64,000 bases of DNA from Streptomyces sp. Y2F8-2 (GTDB lineage Bacteria > Actinomycetota > Actinomycetes > Streptomycetales > Streptomycetaceae): contig NZ_BNGS01000003.1 of the NCBI RefSeq assembly GCF_014905555.1, forward strand, positions 897,430 through 961,429. Direction: 5' to 3'. Position 1 is the first letter of the stretch; each line of letters opens with the position of its first letter. The position numbers and the translations under genes are program-made. Below the pieces are notes generated by a model, which worked only from the letters and a program-made list of their open reading frames with translations, was not told the DNA's origin and did no database searches. Positions 28,725-37,740 of this stretch are shown one piece after another.

Positions 28725-29371
28725 AGCTTCTCCTCCGACGCCTGCACGTACACCACACCACTGCCGCTCAGCTCCAGCTGGAACGCCTCGCCGGAGCCGC
28801 GGCCCACCATGTCGCGCCAGCCGAGCGCGGTGGACAGCTTGTTCCGCACGTCGCCGTGGTGCGCGACATACGCCTGGGGGTCGACGTGGACCGGGCGCTG
28901 CGGGGTGATCGGCACCTCGAAGACGCCGCCGTGCGCCATGACGGCGACCGCGCCGTGCCCCGTCAGGGTGGTCGTGAACAGGCCCTGGCCGGTGACCTGG
29001 CCCCGCACCAACCCCATGACACCGCCCTGGGAGCCCATGAACATCGTGCCCTGCTGGAGGGTTCCCTCGAAGGCGAGCAGCCGGTCCGCCTCGACGTACA
29101 GCGTGTCGCCGGTCAGGTTGATCACCTGGACGTGGTGGCCGCCGTGCCCGAACAGCACGGTGCCGCTGCCCTCGACGGTCATCAGCGGCGTCGCCTCGTT
29201 CGCGATGCGGCGGCCGATCATCGACATGACCCCGCCCTGGCCGCCCTGGATGTTGGGGGTGAAGGAGACGTCGCCCTTGTAGGCGAGCATCGCGCCGCGC
29301 TGGCTGAACAGCCGTTGCCCGGGGATCACCGTCGCCTCGATCATCTTGGAGTTCACTTCGCGGAAGGCCAT
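28721..29371 (-). CDS. AIM24-family protein, middle gene of the triplet
   Basis: 216-residue soluble beta-rich protein. It opens with NSKMIEATVIPGQRLFSQRGAM, has the glycine-rich face FGHGGHHVQVI and GQGLFTTTLTGHGAV, and closes with FQLELSGSGVVYVQASEEKL. These segments align with the two flanking paralogues, so the operon arose by tandem duplication. The ATG is one base after the previous stop codon and its own stop overlaps the next start, so all three are translationally coupled. No signal peptide or membrane segment. Confidence 0.88.
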   Translation of the reverse strand: MAFREVNSKMIEATVIPGQRLFSQRGAMLAYKGDVSFTPNIQGGQGGVMSMIGRRIANEATPLMTVEGSGTVLFGHGGHHVQVINLTGDTLYVEADRLLAFEGTLQQGTMFMGSQGGVMGLVRGQVTGQGLFTTTLTGHGAVAVMAHGGVFEVPITPQRPVHVDPQAYVAHHGDVRNKLSTALGWRDMVGRGSGEAFQLELSGSGVVYVQASEEKL

Positions 29372-29372
29372 G

Positions 29373-30005
29373 TCAGAGGTCCCCCGCGATCGTGTTGCGC
29401 TCGCTGGGCTGTACGTACACCAGTCCGTCCCCCTCGAAGCGGATCTGGAAGGCCTCGCCGCCGCCCTCGCCGAGGAATGTGCGGAAGGTCACGCCCGACT
29501 GGAACGACTGCCGCAGGTTCCCCTGATGCGCCACGTACGCGCCCGGGTCGACGGTCAGCGGGTACTGCGCGCTGACCCGCAGCACCACCGCCGGGCCGTC
29601 CGACATGATCGCCGCCTGGCCGTGGCCCTCGACCGTCGTCGTGAACAGGCCGTTGCCCTGCGAGGCGCCGCGCAGGCCGGTGAACGTCGTGCCCGTGCGC
29701 AGGCCGGCGTCCGTCGCGAGGAGGTTGCTGGACTCGACGAACAGCTTGTCCCCCTGGAGGCTGACGAGGTTGATCTCGGAGGCCCGGTCCGCGAACCAGC
29801 ACGTCCCGTGCCCCTTCACCTCCATCACGGTCATCTGCTCGCCGGTGAGCCGCCGGGTCACCATCCCGCGGATCCCCTCGCCGCCGCCGGTGAGCTTCTT
29901 GAAGGTCATCTGGCCGTCGTACGCGACCATGGAGCCGTTCTTCGCCTTCACGCCGTCCCCGGTCATGTCGACGGCCAGCACCTTGCTGCCTTGGAGTCGG
30001 AACAT
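29373..30005 (-). CDS. AIM24-family protein, first gene of the triplet
   Basis: About 210 residues with the same fold as its two downstream paralogues: KVLAVDMTGDGVKAKNGSM at the start, GNGLFTTTVEGHGQAAIMS in the middle and FQIRFEGDGLVYVQPSERN at the end. A GTG two codons upstream is an alternative start; neither has a clear ribosome site, so the transcript may be nearly leaderless. It is the promoter-proximal gene, divergent from the DUF3817 gene across about 240 bp that should hold both promoters. Confidence 0.88.
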   Translation of the reverse strand: MFRLQGSKVLAVDMTGDGVKAKNGSMVAYDGQMTFKKLTGGGEGIRGMVTRRLTGEQMTVMEVKGHGTCWFADRASEINLVSLQGDKLFVESSNLLATDAGLRTGTTFTGLRGASQGNGLFTTTVEGHGQAAIMSDGPAVVLRVSAQYPLTVDPGAYVAHQGNLRQSFQSGVTFRTFLGEGGGEAFQIRFEGDGLVYVQPSERNTIAGDL

Positions 30006-30247
30006 CGCCACGGAGCGAAGGTAACGGCCCGGTGGGTGGAGCGGACAGAGCCCGAAGGTGGATCCGCACCCTGAGCCCACCCCTAGGGGTGTCCGGCGGT
30101 CGAGCAAGGGATCAGTCGGCGTGTCGCCGACACCCCGTACCCCGTGCCCGGCCCGCCGCGTCCCGGATGTCACAATGGGCGGGCGCTTGTGCGTGCGTTC
30201 ACAAAGCGCCCGCCCCTTCCGGACGAACCTCCCACCGAAGGTGACCC

Positions 30248-30592
30248 GTGGACATAAAGACCGCCACCGCCCTCCGCCGGCTCCGACTGGTCTCGGCCCC
30301 CGAGGCCGTCTCCTTCCTGTTGCTGCTCGTCTGCTCGGTACTGAAGCGCACCACCGACTTCAACGCCGTGCCCGTGATGGGCTCGATCCACGGCATCCTG
30401 TTCATCCTGTACGTGATCTTCTGGGCGGACGCCTGGAACCGCACCAAGTGGCCGCTGAAGACCGCCGCCGTCTACTTCGTCCTCTCGGTGCTGCCGACCG
30501 GCGGCTTCTTCGCCGAGCGCAAGCTGCGCCGCGAGGCCGAGGACGCCGTCATCGCGGCCCGCGCCCGCAAGGAAGGGATCGTGAACGCGTGA
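30248..30592 (+). CDS. DUF3817 small membrane protein
   Basis: 114 residues, three membrane helices (about 15-33, 45-64, 73-92). The conserved family features [31 protein letters not shown] and [15 protein letters not shown] are present. It has a GTG start and overlaps the next gene by 4 bp (GTGA). A paralogue lies at 32122-32460. Function unknown. Confidence 0.87.
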   Translation: MDIKTATALRRLRLVSAPEAVSFLLLLVCSVLKRTTDFNAVPVMGSIHGILFILYVIFWADAWNRTKWPLKTAAVYFVLSVLPTGGFFAERKLRREAEDAVIAARARKEGIVNA

Positions 30593-30885
30593 TCGTCGCC
30601 TTCTCCGTGACGCCGCTGGGTGTCGGCGAGGACGTGGGGGAGTACGTCGCCGACGCCGTCCGGGTCGTACGGGAATCCGGTCTGCCGAACCGCACCGACG
30701 CCATGTTCACCTCGATCGAGGGGGAGTGGGACGAGGTCATGGACGTGGTCAAGCGTGCCGTCGCGGTGCTCGAGGAGCGGGCGCCGCGGGTCTCCCTGGT
30801 CCTCAAGGCGGACATCCGTCCGGGCGTGACGGACGGCCTCACCTCCAAGGTGGAGACGGTGGAGCGGCACCTGGCCGGCGGGTGA
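30589..30885 (+). CDS. MTH1187/YkoF-type thiamine-binding family protein
   Basis: 98-residue ferredoxin-like protein of the DUF77 family, members of which bind thiamine or its pyrimidine. The typical start [26 protein letters not shown] and the later [18 protein letters not shown] and [13 protein letters not shown] segments are clear. GTG start overlaps the DUF3817 stop codon. No thiamine biosynthesis gene or TPP riboswitch is nearby, so the ligand and role are inferred from family only. A strong terminator follows. Confidence 0.85.
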   Translation: MIVAFSVTPLGVGEDVGEYVADAVRVVRESGLPNRTDAMFTSIEGEWDEVMDVVKRAVAVLEERAPRVSLVLKADIRPGVTDGLTSKVETVERHLAGG

Positions 30886-30913
30886 GGCACCGCCGCCCGG
30901 CGACGGAAAGCGC

Positions 30914-30941
30914 AACCCCGGCCCCAGGGCCGGGGTTTTTT
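30914..30941 (+). terminator. Rho-independent terminator after the thiamine-binding gene
   Basis: AACCCCGGCC pairs with GGCCGGGGTT around CCAG, followed by a run of six T. It is one of the few textbook terminators with a T tract in the window. Confidence 0.93.
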
Positions 30942-30978
30942 CACGCCCGCCCGGCGGACCGTGCCGAGGGGCCCTCGC

Positions 30979-31410
30979 TCAGCTCCCCTGCTCCACGTAC
31001 TCCTTGAAGTGCTCCAAATCGCTGCGCACCAGCCGTTCGATGGCGCTCGCCTGGGCGAAGCCCCTCGGGCCGCCGAACGTCTCCCTGACCGCACCCGGGT
31101 CGTACGCGAGCCGCGCCTGCACCCGGGTGTGGTCCCGGTCGATCGACTGCAGTGAGAAGGAGCCCTTCAGCTGCGGTTCGCCCGTGGTGCGCCACTCCAT
31201 CACGCGTTCCCCGCCGCGGTCGGAGACCTCCGCCTCGATCTCCCGGGCCCGGCCGCCCGCCTCGACGCCCAGATGCGCCCGTCCGCCCGCCTCCGTACGG
31301 GCGTCGCGCAATCCGTCCACGAAGCGCGGATAGTTCTCCACCCGGTGCAGGCTCTCCCAGGCCGTGTCGATCGGGACTCCCACATCCACGTGTTCTTCGA
31401 GGGTGCTCAT
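30979..31410 (-). CDS. SRPBCC (START-like) family protein
   Basis: 143-residue single-domain protein of the polyketide cyclase/ligand-binding fold. It starts MSTLEEHVDVGVPIDTAWESLHRVENYPRFVDG and has EAEVSDRGGERVMEWRTTG, then HTRVQARLAYDPG. The C-terminal long helix (SAIERLVRSDLEHFKEYVEQ) closes the pocket. The family binds small hydrophobic ligands; whether this one is catalytic cannot be told. It is divergent from the second marR gene across about 127 bp. Confidence 0.87.
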   Translation of the reverse strand: MSTLEEHVDVGVPIDTAWESLHRVENYPRFVDGLRDARTEAGGRAHLGVEAGGRAREIEAEVSDRGGERVMEWRTTGEPQLKGSFSLQSIDRDHTRVQARLAYDPGAVRETFGGPRGFAQASAIERLVRSDLEHFKEYVEQGS

Positions 31411-31537
31411 GGCTGACCTCCGCGTTCGGTTCGTCCCCCTCCTGTCTTCTGCTTCCAGTGTGCGCCCGGCGACGGCCCGTGGACCGAAAAGCGAGACGGG
31501 GCTGACCAGCATGTGACCGGCCGGTAAGGTCGATGGC

Positions 31538-32047
31538 GTGCCGAAGCCCCTCAGTCTGTCCTTCGACCCCATCGCCCGCGCCGACGAGCACTGGAAGCAG
31601 CGGTGGGGAAACGTGCCGTCCATGGCCGCGATCACCTCGATCATGCGGGCGCAGCAGATCCTGCTGGCCGAGGTCGACGCGGTGGTGAAACCGTACGGAC
31701 TGACCTTCGCGCGCTACGAGGCGCTGGTGCTGCTCACCTTCTCCAAGGCGGGCGAGCTGCCCATGTCCAAGATCGGCGAGCGGCTCATGGTGCACCCCAC
31801 GTCGGTCACCAACACGGTGGACCGCCTGGTCAGGTCCGGCCTGGTCGCCAAGCGGCCCAACCCCAACGACGGCCGCGGCACCCTCGCCTCCATCACCGAC
31901 AAGGGCCGCGAGGTCTGCGACGCGGCCACCCGGGACCTGATGGTGATGGACTTCGGGCTCGGCTGCTACGACGCGGAGGAGTGCGCCGAGATCTTCGCGA
32001 TGCTGCGTCCGCTGCGTATCGCCGCAGGGGACTTCAAGGAGGACTGA
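31538..32047 (+). CDS. MarR-family transcriptional regulator
   Basis: 169 residues with a GTG start. The winged helix contains PMSKIGERLMVHPTSVTNTVDRL and the wing NPNDGRGTLASITDKG. The N-terminal helix with WKQRWGNVPSMAAITSIMRAQQ is longer than in the other MarR protein of this window. Its targets may be the divergent SRPBCC gene or the DUF3817 gene 74 bp downstream. No clear palindrome was found in the 127-bp divergent region. Confidence 0.9.
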   Translation: MPKPLSLSFDPIARADEHWKQRWGNVPSMAAITSIMRAQQILLAEVDAVVKPYGLTFARYEALVLLTFSKAGELPMSKIGERLMVHPTSVTNTVDRLVRSGLVAKRPNPNDGRGTLASITDKGREVCDAATRDLMVMDFGLGCYDAEECAEIFAMLRPLRIAAGDFKED

Positions 32048-32121
32048 CCGGCGGTCGTGCGGCGCTGGGGGTGCCGGGGGTGCCGGAAGATCGACGCAAA
32101 CCGGCCGTTACGCTCGGAGCC

Positions 32122-32460
32122 ATGAAAAAGAGCGTGCTGACCCGCTACCGCGTGATGGCCTACGTCACCGGTGTGCTGCTGGTCCTGCTGACCCTCGGTG
32201 TCATCGCCAAGTACATCCTCGACGTGAACGGCGCCGCCGACTTCACCCGTGTCATCGGCATCGCCCACGGCTGGCTGTACGTCATCTACCTGGTCTTCGC
32301 CTTCGACCTGGGCTCCAAGGCGAAGTGGCCGGTCGGCAAGCAGCTGTGGGTCCTGCTCGCGGGGACGATCCCGACGGCCGCCTTCTTCGTGGAGCGCAAG
32401 GTCACCCACGAGCTCGAGTCGAAGATCGCGGAGGACGCTCCCGCGGTCGCGAAGGCGTAG
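32122..32460 (+). CDS. DUF3817 small membrane protein (second copy)
   Basis: 112 residues with three membrane helices. The family segment GIAHGWLYVIYLVFAFDLGSK and the end IPTAAFFVERKVTHELE align with the first DUF3817 protein at 30248-30592. ATG at 32122 after CGGAG. Two members within 2 kb, each beside a different regulator or binding protein, suggests duplication and divergence. Confidence 0.87.
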   Translation: MKKSVLTRYRVMAYVTGVLLVLLTLGVIAKYILDVNGAADFTRVIGIAHGWLYVIYLVFAFDLGSKAKWPVGKQLWVLLAGTIPTAAFFVERKVTHELESKIAEDAPAVAKA

Positions 32461-32503
32461 CGGACACCGCCGTACGAAGCCGTACGGCGGTCTGCCGTCG
32501 ACA

Positions 32504-32525
32504 TTTACTTGGACGTCCTAGTAAA
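32504..32525. promoter_or_regulatory. 22-bp palindrome just upstream of icmA
   Basis: TTTACT (32504-32509) and AGTAAA (32520-32525) flank the core TGGACGTCCT. The whole is a palindrome with one mismatched pair. Its end is 9 bp before the icmA ATG, where a bound repressor would block initiation. It is A/T-rich at the ends, unlike its surroundings. The cognate regulator is unknown; the TetR gene convergent with icmA is one candidate. Confidence 0.65.
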
Positions 32526-32534
32526 TTCGGGGGT

Positions 32535-34235
32535 ATGGACGCTGACGCCATCGAGGAGGGCCGCCGACGCTGGCAGGCCCGGTACGACGCCTCACGCAAG
32601 CGCGAGGCCGATTTCACGACGCTCTCCGGCGATCCCGTGGAGCCTGTGTACGGGCCCCGGCCCTCGGACACGTACGAGGGTTTCGAGCGGATCGGCTGGC
32701 CCGGTGAGTACCCCTTCACCCGCGGCCTGTACCCGACCGGCTACCGGGGGCGGACCTGGACCATCCGCCAGTTCGCCGGGTTCGGCAACGCCGAGCAGAC
32801 GAACGAGCGCTACAAGATGATCCTGGACGCCGGCGGCGGAGGCCTGAGCGTCGCCTTCGACATGCCGACCCTCATGGGCCGCGACTCCGACGACCCGCGT
32901 TCGCTCGGCGAAGTCGGGCACTGCGGTGTCGCGATCGACTCGGCCGTGGACATGGAGGTCCTGTTCAAGGACATCCCCCTCGGTGACGTCACCACCTCGA
33001 TGACGATCAGCGGGCCGGCGGTCCCCGTCTTCTGCATGTACCTGGTCGCCGCCGAGCGCCAGGGCGTGGACCCCTCCGTGCTCAACGGCACGCTCCAGAC
33101 CGACATCTTCAAGGAGTACATCGCCCAGAAGGAGTGGCTCTTCCAGCCCGAGCCGCATCTGCGCCTCATCGGCGACCTGATGGAGTACTGCGCGTCCCGC
33201 ATCCCCGCCTACAAGCCGCTGTCCGTCTCCGGCTACCACATCCGGGAGGCGGGCGCGACGGCCGCGCAGGAGCTGGCGTACACGCTCGCCGACGGGTTCG
33301 GGTACGTGGAGCTGGGGCTCAGCCGCGGGCTCGATGTGAACGTGTTCGCGCCGGGCCTGTCCTTCTTCTTCGACGCGCACGTCGATTTCTTCGAGGAGAT
33401 CGCCAAGTTCCGTGCGGCGCGGCGCATCTGGGCGCGCTGGATGCGGGACGTGTACGGGGCGACGAGCGAGAAGGCGCAGTGGCTGCGCTTCCACACGCAG
33501 ACGGCCGGGGTCTCGCTGACCGCGCAGCAGCCGTACAACAACGTGGTGCGTACGGCGGTGGAGGCGCTGGCGGCGGTGCTCGGCGGCACCAACTCCCTGC
33601 ACACCAACGCCCTGGACGAGACGCTCGCGCTGCCGTCCGAGCAGGCGGCGGAGATCGCGCTGCGGACCCAGCAGGTGCTGATGGAGGAGACCGGGGTCGC
33701 CAATGTGGCCGATCCGCTGGGCGGTTCTTGGTACGTGGAGCAGTTGACGGACCGGATCGAGGCGGACGCGGAGAAGATCTTCGAGCAGATCAAGGAGCGG
33801 GGCCTGAGGGCCCACCCCGACGGGCAGCACCCCATCGGGCCGATGACGTCCGGGATCCTGCGGGGCATCGAGGACGGGTGGTTCACCGGGGAGATCGCGG
33901 AGTCCGCGTTCCGGTACCAGCAGGCGCTGGAGAAGGGCGACAAGAAGGTGGTGGGCGTGAACGTCCACACCGGGTCGGTCACCGGGGACCTGGAGATCCT
34001 GCGGGTCAGTCATGAGGTGGAGCGGGAGCAGGTACGGGTGCTGGGCGCCCGGCGCGCCGCTCGGGATGACGCGGCGGTGCGTGCGGCTCTGGACGGGATG
34101 CTGGCCGCTGCGCGGTCCGGGGCCAACATGATCGAGCCGATGTTGGATGCGGTTCGGGCTGAGGCGACGCTGGGCGAGATCTGCGACGCGTTGCGGGACG
34201 AGTGGGGGGTGTACACGGAGCCGGCCGGGTTCTGA
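32535..34235 (+). CDS. icmA: Isobutyryl-CoA mutase large (catalytic) subunit
   Basis: 566-residue TIM-barrel subunit of a B12-dependent acyl-CoA mutase; it lacks a cobalamin-binding domain, which in this family is supplied by a separate small subunit. The substrate residues are those of isobutyryl-CoA mutase, not methylmalonyl-CoA mutase: Phe80 in TIRQFAGFG (Tyr in Mcm) and Gln198 in YIAQKEWLF (Arg in Mcm). Length equals the S. cinnamonensis enzyme. It interconverts isobutyryl-CoA and n-butyryl-CoA, linking valine catabolism with butyrate-derived polyketide precursors. The small-subunit gene is not in this window. A 22-bp palindrome overlaps its promoter region. Confidence 0.93.
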   Translation: MDADAIEEGRRRWQARYDASRKREADFTTLSGDPVEPVYGPRPSDTYEGFERIGWPGEYPFTRGLYPTGYRGRTWTIRQFAGFGNAEQTNERYKMILDAGGGGLSVAFDMPTLMGRDSDDPRSLGEVGHCGVAIDSAVDMEVLFKDIPLGDVTTSMTISGPAVPVFCMYLVAAERQGVDPSVLNGTLQTDIFKEYIAQKEWLFQPEPHLRLIGDLMEYCASRIPAYKPLSVSGYHIREAGATAAQELAYTLADGFGYVELGLSRGLDVNVFAPGLSFFFDAHVDFFEEIAKFRAARRIWARWMRDVYGATSEKAQWLRFHTQTAGVSLTAQQPYNNVVRTAVEALAAVLGGTNSLHTNALDETLALPSEQAAEIALRTQQVLMEETGVANVADPLGGSWYVEQLTDRIEADAEKIFEQIKERGLRAHPDGQHPIGPMTSGILRGIEDGWFTGEIAESAFRYQQALEKGDKKVVGVNVHTGSVTGDLEILRVSHEVEREQVRVLGARRAARDDAAVRAALDGMLAAARSGANMIEPMLDAVRAEATLGEICDALRDEWGVYTEPAGF

Positions 34236-34269
34236 GTGCGGCCGGGTGGGGGTGCCCCTGCATGCTCTC

Positions 34270-34321
34270 GCCCCCGCCGCCCCTACCCTTCCCGTCCCTG
34301 GGGGCGCAGCCCCCAGACCCC
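34270..34321 (+). repeat. Dispersed GC-rich repeat with hairpin after icmA (copy 1)
   Basis: The 52-bp block shares 35 identical leading bases with 62861-62913. Inside it CTGGGGGC (34298-34305) pairs with GCCCCCAG (34309-34316). Downstream to about 34400 are further short GCCGGGGG/CCCCCGG stems. It follows the icmA stop codon and could act as a terminator. Confidence 0.75.
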
Positions 34322-34466
34322 TTGCCGGGGGTTGCGCCCGCTGACCCGTTGCCGGGGGCTGCCCCCGGCCTCTTTGCCCCTGCCGGGGGCTGGGGGCTGC
34401 GCCGTTTGGTCCCGGGTGGGTTGCGCCCCCAGCCCCTCGCCGTCGGTCGCCTGCACGGTCTCGTGC

Positions 34467-35108
34467 TCAGTCGGCGGGCGGGCTTGCTGCGGTCAACCCG
34501 AGCAACAGGACCCGCGTGAGACCCCGCACCCACTCCTCGTCCGCCGGGCGGGCGCTCACCAGGGTGCGGTGCACCACCGCGCCCGCCACCATGTCGAAGA
34601 TCAGGTCGGCCGTGCGGGCCGCCCCCTCCGGGTCGGTCTCGGGGGGCAGTTCCCCGCGGGCCGTCGCGCGGGCGCGGCCCGCCAGGACCAGGCGTTTCTG
34701 GCGGTCGACGATGGAGGCGCGGATCCGTTCGCGCAGGGCGTCGTCCCGGGTGGACTCCGCCACCACCGCCATCAGGCCGCTCTTGGCCTCCGGGCGGTCC
34801 AGGATCGCCGCGAACTGCAGCACCACCCCCTCGATGTCCGCGGCCAGGCTGCCCCGGTCCGGCAGCTCGAGCTCGTCGAAGAGTTCGGCCACCGCGTCGA
34901 CCACGAGTTCGTTCTTGCCCGCCCAGCGGCGGTAGAGGGTCGTCTTCGCCACCCCCGCCCGTGTCGCCACGTCTCCCAGCGTGAGCTTCGACCAGCCCAG
35001 CTCGACCAGCGCCTCGCGCGTCGCCGCCAGGATCGCGGCGTCCGCGGCGGCGCTGCGAGGGCGCCCCGGACGGCCGGCGGACGGGCTGCTCTGCATGTCA
35101 GTGACCAT
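34467..35108 (-). CDS. TetR-family transcriptional regulator
   Basis: About 213 residues. The N-terminal helix-turn-helix has LGDVATRAGVAKTTLYRRWAGKNELV, preceded by a basic segment GRPGRPRSAAADAAI. The C-terminal domain is the TetR_C type with ELPDRGSLAADIEGVVLQF. The ATG at 35108 is chosen; an ATG four codons later is an alternative. It is convergent with icmA and divergent from the thioredoxin-TPR gene. Confidence 0.9.
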   Translation of the reverse strand: MVTDMQSSPSAGRPGRPRSAAADAAILAATREALVELGWSKLTLGDVATRAGVAKTTLYRRWAGKNELVVDAVAELFDELELPDRGSLAADIEGVVLQFAAILDRPEAKSGLMAVVAESTRDDALRERIRASIVDRQKRLVLAGRARATARGELPPETDPEGAARTADLIFDMVAGAVVHRTLVSARPADEEWVRGLTRVLLLGLTAASPPAD

Positions 35109-35375
35109 ATCCGGCCCCGTCGATGGCCATATCCGTCCGTCGTGTGAAGTGGTGAGGGAGATCACCGCCGGACTGGTCACAGCCACCCCCGGAGACAGTT
35201 ACGCTACGACTCGTAGCGAAAGCGTGAGCGCGCACCGCGCGTGCCGTGTTCGCGAGCGACGACCACTGGTGCCGGGTGGGGACCCGGCCACGGAGCACGA
35301 CCCGCCGGGCGCGGTCCCGGGCACGGCTTTGACCATGCTTTTCACAGCGGCGTACGGAAGGGGGAGGATGTACTC

Positions 35376-36350
35376 ATGCAGCCACGGAACATGTCCATGA
35401 GCGGAGTCGTCGACCTCGCCGCGGTGAAGGCAGCCCAGGAGGCGAAGGCGAAGGCGGAGCAGGCGCGCGCCGAAGCGGCCCGGCAGGGCGGGGGAGGGGC
35501 GGTCTCCCCGGCCGACCTCGTCATCGACGTCGACGAGGCGGGGTTCGAGAGCGACGTCCTGCAGCGGTCCACCGAGGTGCCCGTCGTCATCGACTTCTGG
35601 GCCGAGTGGTGTCAGCCCTGCAAGCAGCTGAGCCCGGTCCTGGAGCGGCTGGCCGTCGAGTACAACGGCCGGTTCGTGCTCGCCAAGATCGACGTCGACG
35701 CCAACCAGATGCTGATGCAGCAGTTCGGCATCCAGGGGATCCCGGCCGTCTTCGCCGTCGTCGCCGGGCAGGCGCTGCCCCTCTTCCAGGGCGCCGCCCC
35801 CGAACAGCAGATCCGCGCGACCCTCGACCAGCTCGTCCAGGTCGCCGAGCAGCGCTTCGGTCTGACCGGTCTGACCGTCGACCCCGACGCCGAGCCGGGC
35901 GGCGCCCAGCCCGCCCCTCAGGCCCCGGCGGGCCCCTACGACGCGGCGCTCGAAGCGGCCGTGGAGGCGCTGGACGCGGGCGACTTGGGCGGTGCGATCC
36001 AGGCGTACAAGAACGTGCTGAGCGACGACCCGGGCAACACGGAGGCCAAACTGGGCCTCGCCCAGGCCGAGTTGCTGCAGCGGGTGCAGGGGGCCGACCC
36101 GCAGCAGGTGCGCAAGGAGGCCGCGGAGAAACCCGGTGACGTGGCGGCACAGATCGCCGCGGCCGACCTGGATCTGGTGGGCGGACACGTGGAGGACGCG
36201 TTCGGGCGGCTCATCGAGACGGTGCGGCGAACGGCGGGGGACGACCGGGACGCTGCGCGGGTGCGGCTGCTGGAACTCTTCGAGGTGGTGGGCGCCGACG
36301 ACCCGCGTGTGACGGCGGCGCGGAGGGCGCTCGCGAGGGCCTTGTTCTGA
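35376..36350 (+). CDS. Thioredoxin-TPR protein (CnoX/YbbN-type)
   Basis: 324 residues. A coiled Ala/Lys/Glu N-terminal segment (15-40) leads to a thioredoxin domain with the active site WAEWCQPCK (Cys79, Cys82) and the cis-Pro in GIQGIPAVFAV. The C-terminal part has degenerate TPR helices (AVEALDAGDLGGAIQAYKNVLSDDPGN onward) as in the chaperedoxin CnoX, which protects proteins from aggregation under oxidative stress and passes them to DnaK and GroEL. The redox Cys pair is kept, unlike in E. coli CnoX. ATG at 35376 after GGGGGAGG. Confidence 0.9.
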   Translation: MQPRNMSMSGVVDLAAVKAAQEAKAKAEQARAEAARQGGGGAVSPADLVIDVDEAGFESDVLQRSTEVPVVIDFWAEWCQPCKQLSPVLERLAVEYNGRFVLAKIDVDANQMLMQQFGIQGIPAVFAVVAGQALPLFQGAAPEQQIRATLDQLVQVAEQRFGLTGLTVDPDAEPGGAQPAPQAPAGPYDAALEAAVEALDAGDLGGAIQAYKNVLSDDPGNTEAKLGLAQAELLQRVQGADPQQVRKEAAEKPGDVAAQIAAADLDLVGGHVEDAFGRLIETVRRTAGDDRDAARVRLLELFEVVGADDPRVTAARRALARALF

Positions 36351-36970
36351 CCAGTCGCTAAACGCCCGGGGTTGTGATGCCCGGGTGAAAGGTTTGCCGA
36401 CAGAGGTTGACGGCGGTCGCGCTTTACCAAATCTTGGTAATCGCGGCCGCTGTTACTGCGAGTAAGGCGAGCCCGTTGTTCTGTCGGGTTCTGTCCGCTC
36501 TTCAACCGTTTCGCCATCCCCCTTTGTGCCACGAAGAGTTGCCGGGCGATGCCGGGCGGTCGTCGGGCGGTTATCCGGCCGTTACTAGTGAGTAACGAAC
36601 CCCCTTGCGGGGGCGGCGAGAATGCACCACGATCGGCCACGCTCGGTCCATCGCCGTACCCGACACCCAGCCGGGGCAACGGATTTTCGTGGGTCCCCAC
36701 CGAGCAGGAGCCGGCGGCAGTGGCGTCGGCTCCTGGACAGGGGGGTCTCCGTCGCGGCGGAGCCTGTCCGGAGGTTGTGCGTGATGCGTGTCAGGCGCGA
36801 CCAGTGGTTGTCGCTCGGGGGTGATCGCCGGTGATTGGGGCGCGGTTCGCGCCTCCGAGCGCGGGCGCTCTCCTTCCCGAGGACGTAGCACTTCTCCCAT
36901 CCCTGCCCGGCCAAGCCGCCGACCGGCAGCGAGCCGGGATCAGGAGATGTACGTCCGAGAAGGAGGAAAT
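36351..36970 (+). other. 620-bp gene-free region upstream of the DUF6230 cluster
   Basis: No convincing coding frame is present. Visible structure: the inverted repeat GTTACT-AGTG-AGTAAC at 36581-36596, directly followed by a small hairpin with CCCCC (36600-36604) pairing GGGGG (36609-36613). The stretch 36700-36960 is GC-rich with several weaker stems, ending in the strong AAGGAGGA ribosome site at 36960-36967. The length suggests a long leader or multiple promoters for the cluster. No known riboswitch consensus was recognised. Confidence 0.55.
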
Positions 36971-37627
36971 ATGGAGTCCCAGGTGCGTGGCGGGACCAGA
37001 TGGAAGCGGTTCGCTGTGGTCATGGTGCCCAGCGTGGCCGCGACAGCAGCAATAGGTGTCGCCCTCGCGCAGGGCGCTCTCGCCGCGTCGTTCAGCGTGT
37101 CGGGGCAGGATTTCAAGGTCAGTGCCGGGAAGCTGGTCGGCCACGGTTTCACCCAGTACGGCGCTCTCGACACGGGCAAGGGCCTGGATGGCAAGGACCA
37201 GGCGCACCCGGTGGCGATCTCCGCGTTCAACAGCGCCGAGATCACCAACATGTGCCAGTCCGTGGTCACCCCGATCCCGTTCTTGAACAAGAACGTCACC
37301 TTCAAGCTGACTGCGGGTGACAAGGGCAAGGACGTCGAGGCGGACCAGCTCTTCATCGATGTCGCCAACCTCGACGCGAAGACGGCTGACTTCAGCCACA
37401 TCGACATCGGCGTCGCGGCCGGAAGTGTCACCAAGGGCCCGAAGCCCAAGGCCGACGAAATCCAGCAGCAGAAGACGAGCCCCTACGGGTTCGCCCAGCA
37501 GGCCGACGAGGCCGTGCTGACCGGCGTGCAGCAGACGGCGTGGGCGACCACCGCCGGCACGTTCAAGCTCGCCAACCTGCACATGGGACTGCAGTGGGGC
37601 AGCGGCGACGGAATCGAGTGCTACTAG
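36971..37627 (+). CDS. DUF6230 secreted/membrane-associated protein
   Basis: 218 residues. The N-terminal segment (RWKRFAVVMVPSVAATAAIGVALAQGALAASF) is a signal peptide or membrane anchor. The exported domain is beta-rich, with two Cys (NMCQSVV, GIECY) that could form a disulfide, the last of them near the C-terminus. A perfect AGGAGGA precedes the ATG. The family is found in Streptomyces, often beside DUF6114, and older annotations call it cholesterol esterase without visible catalytic residues; no Ser hydrolase motif is seen here. Function unknown. Confidence 0.87.
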   Translation: MESQVRGGTRWKRFAVVMVPSVAATAAIGVALAQGALAASFSVSGQDFKVSAGKLVGHGFTQYGALDTGKGLDGKDQAHPVAISAFNSAEITNMCQSVVTPIPFLNKNVTFKLTAGDKGKDVEADQLFIDVANLDAKTADFSHIDIGVAAGSVTKGPKPKADEIQQQKTSPYGFAQQADEAVLTGVQQTAWATTAGTFKLANLHMGLQWGSGDGIECY

Positions 37628-37740
37628 GCACTCGGTGACGGGCGAGGGAGCCACCGGTCTCCCCGCCCGTCGTCTTGCCCTCATCCCCCCACGCAGCACC
37701 TCCCCCTCACCGCAGCAACACCGCTCCAGGGAGCTATTCG

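Noticed and set aside
36351..36970. Possible riboswitch (c-di-AMP or cobalamin type) in the long leader before the DUF6230 gene
   Set aside because: Hairpins are present, but none of the conserved single-stranded blocks of known classes could be found.
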